Positions 32,094-38,031 of a stretch of DNA of 38,031 nucleotides are shown piece by piece. Where the stretch lies: the NCBI GenBank assembly GCA_007117065.1, contig SKHI01000002.1, positions 1 through 38,031 on the forward strand. The letters run 5' to 3'. Position 1 is the first letter of the stretch, and the number at the start of each line of letters is the position of its first letter. The stretch is from Candidatus Woesearchaeota archaeon (lineage in GTDB: Archaea > Nanobdellota > Nanobdellia > Woesearchaeales > SKIA01). The notes below the pieces were generated by a model. The model was not told where the DNA came from and ran no database searches. It was given only the letters and a program-made list of their open reading frames with translations. Position numbers and translations under genes: made by a program.

Positions 32094-32207
32094 CATAGGG
32101 GTTTACTCTGCATTTTTCGTGTCTAGAGCGAGAACTATTGTGCGGAACTATTTTTTTTGTCTGAGTTCGCGCACCTATTTATATGAGTTCGTATACTATT
32201 CTGTGTA

Positions 32208-32636
32208 ATGAAACCGGGAATGAGACAAATAGCAATTGCTGAACACCTTCTTACACAAAGCTACCCTGCGCTTGCGGACCCAAAAATACTTATTAGCGCA
32301 TTACAGAATGCATACAGCGCAGTGGATGAAGCGATAACACATGTATTGCGTGAAGCAAGAGAGAAAAAAGAGATACCTGCATATAGCACCACGTTTACAG
32401 GCAAACTGACTGCATATAAATTGTATCTTGCAAAAAAAGGCACTGTTACTGCCATTGACTTCATGCTCGTAACAGAATTGCAAGAACTCCTTCTCGCGTA
32501 TCAAGAGTCAAGCACTGCCTTTAGAAGAAAAGATGCGTTTGTGATAGCAGATGACGCGTTTCACATAAAAACGCTGACTCCAGAAAAAACAAACACATAT
32601 ATACAACGAATAAAATCCTTATTAACACGCCTATGA
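32208..32636 (+). CDS. Small helical protein, first of a coupled pair
   Basis: 142 residues, predicted all alpha-helical, soluble. HLLTQSYPALADPKILISAL followed by SAVDEAITHVLREAREKK gives a HEPN-like impression, but the RX4-6H nuclease motif is not seen. TATTTATA at 32176-32183 is 28 bases upstream of ATG 32208. Its stop overlaps the next start (ATGA), so the two products are coupled. Function unknown. Confidence 0.68.
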   Translation: MKPGMRQIAIAEHLLTQSYPALADPKILISALQNAYSAVDEAITHVLREAREKKEIPAYSTTFTGKLTAYKLYLAKKGTVTAIDFMLVTELQELLLAYQESSTAFRRKDAFVIADDAFHIKTLTPEKTNTYIQRIKSLLTRL

Positions 32637-33109
32637 ATGAAGAAATAGCAGAATATCTCGATAATGCTGTACAAGAACTCAAACGAGTGGACCATCAAGT
32701 GTATGTGAGTCTTAAATACACTCGAACAGTGGACGTGTTATTAAACATAATAAGCCGAATGATAGATGGGTATGAGGAAATGTGGAATGCGCTTCTTACA
32801 AAACTGTTCTCAGAACAAAAAATTCTCGAGATCCCCGAAGCAGCAGTGATACGAGTCAACCTTTTACAAGAACAATACTCTTCTTCACAAGTTATCTTAG
32901 ACAATCTTGAGCTATACGTGTTATTAAGAAAGCTACACCGCTCAAATCCACAAAGAGAACAAGAGTATAGGCGGCATGTTGCGATGCGAACTATTATAGA
33001 TGGTCGAGAAGAAGAAGTAAATATTGATATCATAACACAATACGCACACGTACAAAAAGAGTTCCTTCAATGGCTATATACTTATTTTTATCCGCCACAA
33101 AAAAAATAA
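32633..33109 (+). CDS. Small helical protein, second of a coupled pair
   Basis: 158 residues, all alpha-helical, no membrane helix, Glu/Arg-rich (KLHRSNPQREQEYRRH). No family recognised. It is translationally coupled to the preceding helical protein, and the two may form a complex. Both use A/C-ending codons like the surrounding genes, so they look resident. Confidence 0.68.
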   Translation: MNEEIAEYLDNAVQELKRVDHQVYVSLKYTRTVDVLLNIISRMIDGYEEMWNALLTKLFSEQKILEIPEAAVIRVNLLQEQYSSSQVILDNLELYVLLRKLHRSNPQREQEYRRHVAMRTIIDGREEEVNIDIITQYAHVQKEFLQWLYTYFYPPQKK

Positions 33110-33125
33110 CTCACACACCACAAAT

Positions 33126-33135
33126 GTTTATAAAC
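33126..33135 (+). promoter_or_regulatory. Strong TATA box for the RNA or leader upstream of dnaG
   Basis: GTTTATAAAC is a perfect palindrome and the best TATA box in the right half of the window. Transcription should start near 33157, about 290 bases before the dnaG start codon, in clear contrast to the leaderless genes around it. Confidence 0.6.
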
Positions 33136-33156
33136 AGCTACTGCATTCTTTCTTTA

Positions 33157-33440
33157 TATCGTTTGCTATAGGTCCTTGCAAAAGAAGCGATGTGTCATCG
33201 CAACAATGAATGTGAGCCACCAACAAACGAAGCAGCCCTCCGCGAGAGTACCTAAGTAAGCTACGGCGATATCGCCAAGCAATGACCGCAGGAGTTAGTA
33301 GCGAGGGCATCACCATCACAGCATCACAGAATACTCATAATTACCCTTTACACACAACCAAAGCGTTTGTGAAAAGAAACTACAGCGAATTTCTGTATCG
33401 CGTGACACGCGCGCATGCACGTGAATAATAAGAGGAACAT
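33157..33440 (+). ncRNA. Candidate structured RNA or long leader upstream of dnaG, class unknown
   Basis: 336 bases without a credible gene lie between the helical pair and dnaG. Helices that can form: TCGTTTG (33159-33165) with CAAACGA, enclosing the hairpin GCGATG-TGT-CATCGC; GCCCTC-C-GC with GC-GAGGGC, extended by TAC-C-TAA with TTAGTA and enclosing GGCG-ATAT-CGCC; CACAA/TTGTG; TACAG/CTGTA; and CGCGT-GAC-ACGCG near the 3' end. There is no SRP helix-8 AGCAG/GNRA pattern, RNase P core, tRNA T-loop or C/D box that I can find. It could be an independent stable RNA or a regulatory leader of the dnaG operon. GAGGA about 10 bases before the dnaG ATG is a possible ribosome-binding site. Confidence 0.42.
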
Positions 33441-33445
33441 ATCAC

Positions 33446-34654
33446 ATGGCAAAAATTAGTCAAGCATCATCAAAGTACATAATCAATGCAACAATAGAAA
33501 TAGACGGCGTCGTAGACAAACCAGACGTCGTAGGAGCAATATTTGGACAAGTAGAAGGTCTTCTGGGAAGCGATCTTGAACTACGAGAATTACAGAAAAG
33601 CGGGCGCATAGGACGCATTGAAGTAGACGTAGACAGTAAAGACGCAAAAACCAAAGGAACAATAACAATCCCCTCAAGTCTTGATAAGGCAGAGACTGCA
33701 ATTATCGGTGGAGCAATCGAAATCATTGAGCGCATAGGCCCTTGTGCTGCGCACATAAAAGTAATCGAAATACGAGACGAGCGCATACAAAAAAGACAAC
33801 TTGTTATCAACAGAGCAAAAGAATTGCTCAAATCCCTTAACGACAATGTTCTTCCAGACAGCCAAGACATCAGCTCACAAGTAAGTAGCGGCATCCGTGT
33901 CATGGAACTAGGAGAGTACGGACCAGGTCTTGCATGCGGCCCAACTATCGCAGAGGAAAAGGAAATAATCTTTGTAGAAGGAAGAGCAGATGTCATAAAC
34001 ATGCTCAAACACGGATTTAAGAACGTTATTAGCATCAATGGAACAAGCATTCCTAAAGAGATACGCGAATTGAGTAAAGCGAAATCAGTAACCATATTCG
34101 TAGACGGGGACAGAGGAGGAGACGTAATTATCGAAGGTCTTTTAGAAACATGTAATATAGAATATATAACAAAAGCGCCAGACGGAAAAGAAGTAGAAGA
34201 ACTCCAACAAAAAGAAATCCACCAAGCACTTCGATCAAAAAAAACCGTAGAAGAATATCTTGCCTATAAAAAAGGAGGTCGTTCTTCGTACAAGAAAAAA
34301 GACTCTTCTACACAAAAAAGAAATACCCGAACAAAACAGTCATCCACTGAGCATAAAAAAGTAACTGTACTCGATGAAACACAGAAAGAGACATACAAAA
34401 AATTGTATAAAGAACTCAAAAAGAAAAAAGATGCGTACGTTCTTGATAAAAAAGACGCTATACTTGGTAAACTGAGCATAGAAGATCTTCTCGAAACACT
34501 CCCTCATCTAGACAACGCGCATGTTGTAATTGCAAAAACCGTGATAGATGAAGAACTAGCGAGAGCACTTGACAAAGCGCGCGTAAAACGATTCATCGGT
34601 GATGGAGTAGAAGCATCTGTGCGGGCAGAATACGTAGAAGCAAAAAATCTATAA
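33446..34654 (+). CDS. dnaG: Archaeal DnaG (TOPRIM-domain primase-like / exosome-associated protein)
   Basis: 402 residues. An archaeal-specific N-terminal domain is followed by a TOPRIM domain at about 170-250 with the catalytic Glu in EIIFVEGRADVINML and the DXD-type acids in TIFVDGDRGGD. A Lys-rich linker (about 275-310) leads to a helical C-terminal region. Archaeal DnaG has primase activity in vitro and also binds the RNA exosome. First gene of a run dnaG-rio1-KH protein; rio1 begins directly after its stop. A candidate structured leader precedes it. Confidence 0.95.
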   Translation: MAKISQASSKYIINATIEIDGVVDKPDVVGAIFGQVEGLLGSDLELRELQKSGRIGRIEVDVDSKDAKTKGTITIPSSLDKAETAIIGGAIEIIERIGPCAAHIKVIEIRDERIQKRQLVINRAKELLKSLNDNVLPDSQDISSQVSSGIRVMELGEYGPGLACGPTIAEEKEIIFVEGRADVINMLKHGFKNVISINGTSIPKEIRELSKAKSVTIFVDGDRGGDVIIEGLLETCNIEYITKAPDGKEVEELQQKEIHQALRSKKTVEEYLAYKKGGRSSYKKKDSSTQKRNTRTKQSSTEHKKVTVLDETQKETYKKLYKELKKKKDAYVLDKKDAILGKLSIEDLLETLPHLDNAHVVIAKTVIDEELARALDKARVKRFIGDGVEASVRAEYVEAKNL

Positions 34655-35344
34655 ATGGCAGTAAATGCGAGCAGGGAAGAATGGAAGATACAACACGGCG
34701 TGTTTGATCAATTCACTCTGCGCGTCATAGAAAAACTCCGTGGACAACAGCATTTTGACCAACTCAAAGGAGCACTCGCACTCGGAAAAGAAGCAAACGT
34801 CTTTACCGCACACGCACAAGAACCCGTAGTTGTAAAAATTTATCGTTTAGAAAACAGAGATTTTCATCAAATGATCCGTTATCTCATGGCAGATCCGCGC
34901 TTCATGCATATGAAGAAACGAAAAAGAGAAATAGTTTTTGCCTGGGCACAACGAGAATATAGAAATCTCTTACTTGCACGAGAAGTTATTCCAGTTCCAA
35001 AGCCTGTAACGCACTTCAAAAACGTTCTTGTAATGGAACAGATAGGAGATCCCGCCCCAAAACTTAAAGACGCCCCTCCAAAAGACCCAGAGAAGTTTTT
35101 TAAGACCATATGTCTCTACATGAAAAAACTGTATGCACACAACATGGTGCACGGAGACCTGAGCGAATTTAACATACTTAATTACAATGAACAACCCATC
35201 TTCATAGACTTCAGTCAAGCAAGCAGAGTAACTGCTCCTGATGCTCAAGAACTCTGGGAACGAGACAAAAAAAACATTATATCAGCAGCAAAAAAGGTGG
35301 GCGTGACGCTCACAGAAGAAGACTTTAGACCCAACGGTTTTTAA
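34655..35344 (+). CDS. rio1: RIO1-family serine/threonine protein kinase
   Basis: 229 residues, the compact archaeal RIO1. The nucleotide loop is GKEANVF, the ATP-anchoring Lys is in VVKIYRLENR, the catalytic loop HGDLSEFNIL carries the catalytic Asp and Asn, and the metal-binding loop is IDFSQA (the RIO form of DFG). RIO1 acts as an ATPase/kinase in the last steps of small ribosomal subunit maturation. Its ATG follows the dnaG stop with no gap, so the two are co-transcribed. It neighbours a Dim2/Pno1-like KH protein that works in the same process. Confidence 0.96.
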   Translation: MAVNASREEWKIQHGVFDQFTLRVIEKLRGQQHFDQLKGALALGKEANVFTAHAQEPVVVKIYRLENRDFHQMIRYLMADPRFMHMKKRKREIVFAWAQREYRNLLLAREVIPVPKPVTHFKNVLVMEQIGDPAPKLKDAPPKDPEKFFKTICLYMKKLYAHNMVHGDLSEFNILNYNEQPIFIDFSQASRVTAPDAQELWERDKKNIISAAKKVGVTLTEEDFRPNGF

Positions 35345-35366
35345 ACAGAACAATATTCTTAGTTGT

Positions 35367-35912
35367 ATGCTTTCATACGAGATAAAAATACCCCGGGATA
35401 GAGTCGCAGCACTCATAGGAAAAAAAGGCGTAACAAAGAAAGAACTCGAAGAAAGAACAAAAAGCACTCTTCGCGTAGATAGTAAAGAAGGAGAAATTAT
35501 CATACATGGAGAAGATGGGGTGCTGTTGTATGCTGCACAACTCATCATAAAAGCAATAGGGCGTGGTTTCAACCCTGAAGTTGCAATGCAACTGACAAAA
35601 CAAGATTATGCATATGAGAGCATCTCTTTGATAGAATATCATGAAAAGAAAAATCATCAAGAACGACTCAAAGGACGCGTGATTGGGCGAGAAGGAAAGT
35701 CAAGGGATATTATCGAGTCACTCACAGGAACAAACATAAGCGTCTATGGAAAAACAATAGGGATAATTGGTCCTGTAGATACCATGGGACTTGCAAAACA
35801 AGCAATTGAAATGCTTCTTGAAGGATCAAACCACAGCACAGTATACGCGTTTCTTGAACGAAAGCAAAGAGAGTTACGCATTGCTGAACTTACAGGAAAA
35901 AAAGGTTTCTAA
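35367..35912 (+). CDS. KH-domain RNA-binding protein, Dim2/Pno1-like
   Basis: 181 residues with two KH modules. The first has the GXXG loop IGKKGVTKKELEE near residues 17-29, the second VIGREGKSRDIIESLTG near 108-124. Length and layout match archaeal Dim2/Pno1, a small-subunit assembly factor that binds near the 16S rRNA 3' end. Its position 22 bases after rio1 supports this. A 270-base region follows before top6B in which I see no gene, repeat or RNA; only the top6B TATA box at its end is recognisable. Confidence 0.9.
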   Translation: MLSYEIKIPRDRVAALIGKKGVTKKELEERTKSTLRVDSKEGEIIIHGEDGVLLYAAQLIIKAIGRGFNPEVAMQLTKQDYAYESISLIEYHEKKNHQERLKGRVIGREGKSRDIIESLTGTNISVYGKTIGIIGPVDTMGLAKQAIEMLLEGSNHSTVYAFLERKQRELRIAELTGKKGF

Positions 35913-36182
35913 GAGTATTCCTCTGTACGAAGAGTCACTTGTGAAGAAAAAATTACTCAATATGGTCTGAACGTATCTTCGCATTAACTACTTGTAGTCT
36001 ATACAGAAAGAGAATAATTGATCCTTATAATCTTTTTGTGCTCAGAAAATACGCGTTCTTATTGACTTATAGGGTGCTTTGTATTAGCATTCGTTATGTG
36101 AATTGTTTAGTGCATGTATATATTTCACTTACGACCAATAAAAAAAGAAACGTTTAAAACATAGTGCAAGAAAACTAGTATA

Positions 36183-38031
36183 GTGGTCACAGCAGAAGAA
36201 CTCGCAAAAAGTCAAAGGGAAATAAGTATCGCAGAATTCTTTGAGAAGAACAGACACCTATTAGGCTTTGACAACGCAAGAAAAGCACTTCTCACAACAG
36301 TAAAAGAAGCAGTAGACAACAGCTTAGACGCGTGCGAAGAAGCAGAGATACTTCCAGAACTAGAAGTAGAAGTCGTCGATATGGGAAAAGACCGATACAG
36401 AATAATCATCGAAGACAACGGACCAGGAATAGTAAAAGAACAAATACCAAAAATATTCGCAAAGCTCCTTTACGGAAGTAAATTTCATAAATTATCCCAA
36501 AGCCTCACAGCAGACCAACCAGTGTTCGTGAAGCAAAACAACAAGTTACAAGTAACAACAATGGGAGAACTCATAGACGCGCACATTCAAGAAGAAGGAG
36601 TACACCCAATAACACATATAGAAGTGCCTGCCTTTAACCCACAAACACACACATACGAGTTTAGAAAAGCAAGCCACCTGATAAAACACAAACGAAAAAA
36701 TGATGTGTACACAATAAAGACTGCGTACGGAAAAACAATATCGGTAACTGGATGTCACAGCGTATTTACCTACAACGCAGTACACAAAAAACCAGAAATT
36801 AAGCGAGCAGACGAGCTACGAGTAGGAGACCACATACTTGCACCAACACACATACCAGATATACAAACAACAACACACATCAACCTCGTAGACGAAATAC
36901 CTTCAACACTAACAAAAGAACGATGGTGGTATGTATATGGGCTGCCAAAACAAACAATCAAGAAACTTGCAGAACAAGCTACCATTATACACAAAAAAAA
37001 AGCAGGAGATAAATCAAGAAAATACTATGTTATTGCAGGAGAAGAAATACTTGACGACAGTTTCAAACAATACCAAAACAAACAATTCATACCCATACAC
37101 CTAGCAAAAGAACTACGCAAAAAAAACCTTTTATCAGAACAAGAACTAGAAAACTGCACCATAAGAAGCTACAGACACGGAAAAACAACAGAAATCCCTG
37201 CAATATGGAGTCTGACACCGCAACTAATGAGATTCTTAGGACTATACGTAGCAGAAGGACACGCAGGAAAAAGACAAGCAGCACTCACATTGCACAGAAA
37301 AGAAACACACCTGATAGCAGAAGCAGCGCAGTTTGCGCAACTACACGGACTAAACTACACAGTAGAACAACGACCAAGAAACGCAACAAGAATAAAATTG
37401 TTTGGAGGGTGCGTACCAGAACTTCTTAAAAGTTGGTGTGGAATAAAATCGCACAACAAAAAAACACCTTGGTTTATCTTTAGCGCAGGAAAAGAATTAC
37501 GCCAAAACTACCTAGATGGATTATACATTGGAGACGGGCATGACACACCAAAAAGAAACCAGCTCATGCACTCAACAGTAAGCAAACAACTCGCACAAGA
37601 ACTAACCTACCTATGGCTTATGCAAGGAGTAACCGCAAGCCAATACAAAAAACAAGGAGGAACAATAGGAAAGACATCAAGAAAAGCATACGTTACCGTA
37701 GTCACAGGAGAAGATATTAACGAAAGCTACGAATTTAGCACGAACACGAACACACAGAATAAAACAGCAACGCTATCAGAAGAATACTATCTGAAAAACC
37801 AAGGATTAGGACACACAAAACAAGCAATACAACAATACAAAACATTCTTAGAAAACCCTCCAAAAACAATAACTCAAACAGCAACATTATGGAACAGTGA
37901 TAAACCAGGATACAAACTACGCGTACTAAAAGAAAAAGGTATAATCACAAAAAAAAATAACGAGATAATACATACACAACTAGGACAAGAAGTACAAACA
38001 ACATTACAAGCAAAACAAGAAAAACAGAAAA
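36183..38031 (+). CDS. top6B: Topoisomerase VI subunit B, interrupted by an intein, 3' end outside the window
   Basis: GTG start; no ATG is available between the in-frame stop at 36162-36164 and the conserved domain, and TTTAAAA at 36153-36159 is about 27 bases upstream. Residues 1-106 are the start of the GHKL ATPase domain: [14 protein letters not shown] (N-box, metal-binding Asn), IEDNGPGI (G1 box) and [15 protein letters not shown], which in the family continues into the Gly-rich ATP lid. Here the reading frame instead enters an intein at Ser107. The remaining ATPase, transducer and C-terminal parts are not in the window. Top6B with Top6A relaxes and decatenates DNA in archaea. Only about 106 host residues are visible. 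Confidence 0.93.
   Translation, partial: MVTAEELAKSQREISIAEFFEKNRHLLGFDNARKALLTTVKEAVDNSLDACEEAEILPELEVEVVDMGKDRYRIIIEDNGPGIVKEQIPKIFAKLLYGSKFHKLSQSLTADQPVFVKQNNKLQVTTMGELIDAHIQEEGVHPITHIEVPAFNPQTHTYEFRKASHLIKHKRKNDVYTIKTAYGKTISVTGCHSVFTYNAVHKKPEIKRADELRVGDHILAPTHIPDIQTTTHINLVDEIPSTLTKERWWYVYGLPKQTIKKLAEQATIIHKKKAGDKSRKYYVIAGEEILDDSFKQYQNKQFIPIHLAKELRKKNLLSEQELENCTIRSYRHGKTTEIPAIWSLTPQLMRFLGLYVAEGHAGKRQAALTLHRKETHLIAEAAQFAQLHGLNYTVEQRPRNATRIKLFGGCVPELLKSWCGIKSHNKKTPWFIFSAGKELRQNYLDGLYIGDGHDTPKRNQLMHSTVSKQLAQELTYLWLMQGVTASQYKKQGGTIGKTSRKAYVTVVTGEDINESYEFSTNTNTQNKTATLSEEYYLKNQGLGHTKQAIQQYKTFLENPPKTITQTATLWNSDKPGYKLRVLKEKGIITKKNNEIIHTQLGQEVQTTLQAKQEKQK
36501..38031 (+). mobile_element. Intein with LAGLIDADG-type homing endonuclease in top6B (3' end outside)
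   Basis: It begins at a Ser codon (block [19 protein letters not shown]). Block B is [13 protein letters not shown], with the TXXH pair needed for splicing. Two LAGLIDADG-like helices follow: [13 protein letters not shown] near 37238 and [16 protein letters not shown] near 37510, indicating a dodecapeptide homing endonuclease. A winged-helix-like segment, [14 protein letters not shown], follows near 37910. The C-terminal splicing block (HN plus S/T/C) must lie beyond the window edge. Codon use matches the host gene. It is inserted at the start of the ATP-lid motif, a highly conserved site of the kind inteins prefer. Confidence 0.85.

Noticed and set aside
33157-33440. SRP RNA as the identity of the RNA upstream of dnaG
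   Set aside because: GAAGCAGCC resembles part of the helix-8 motif, but the GNRA tetraloop and the opposite strand of the internal loop are missing.

Overview
The window looks like part of an archaeal chromosome. It carries Orc1/Cdc6, an archaeal DnaG-type TOPRIM protein, topoisomerase VI subunit B (interrupted by an intein), SecG/Sec61-beta, archaeal NAC, a RIO1 kinase, a Dim2/Pno1-like KH protein and an archaellin. Most genes have an archaeal TATA box about 25-28 nt upstream of the start codon, which implies leaderless mRNAs. Short genes, tight packing, ATGA stop/start overlaps and a low-to-middling GC content are compatible with a DPANN-type archaeon. That placement is an inference; no rRNA or other decisive marker is present.

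Layout, left to right. 0-1 kb: the tail of a gene, a Nudix hydrolase and a decayed stretch. 1-4.3 kb: a lipoprotein sugar dehydrogenase, then a metal-homeostasis locus (CobW GTPase, Cys-containing small protein, divergent Fur-family regulator with a perfect Fur-box-like palindrome between them) and a cupin. 4.3-8.5 kb: rhodanese, DUF429 nuclease-like protein, two small exported proteins, serS, a rhomboid protease and two small membrane proteins. 8.6-13.7 kb: information processing (SF1 helicase with RQC-like and HRDC-like ends, Orc1/Cdc6, an RNA m5C methyltransferase and a zinc-finger protein). 13.8-21.4 kb: surface structures (archaellin, a 38-residue hydrophobic peptide and a 2158-residue cell-surface protein with duplicated DUF285 repeat blocks). 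21.4-24.5 kb: a polytopic membrane protein, a HAD protein and a coiled-coil protein of foreign-looking composition. 24.5-29.7 kb, minus strand: an ABC ATPase-permease-Nudix operon and a DHH phosphoesterase coupled to a membrane-anchored HTH protein. 29.7-30.6 kb: a candidate RNase P RNA followed by secG and nac. 30.6-33.1 kb: a double-Lrp-type regulator and three unknown small proteins. 33.1-38.0 kb: a candidate structured RNA, then dnaG-rio1-KH protein and the intein-split top6B, which runs off the right edge.

Two large-scale patterns stand out. The base skew of the + strand changes from T/G-rich to A/C-rich inside the giant surface gene, near 20.65 kb. Homologous modules of that one protein are therefore written in very different codons on either side. 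The polarity is what a replication terminus or a recent rearrangement junction would give. Second, several divergent gene pairs appear to share one palindromic TATA box.

I see no CRISPR array, tRNA, rRNA or insertion sequence in the window.
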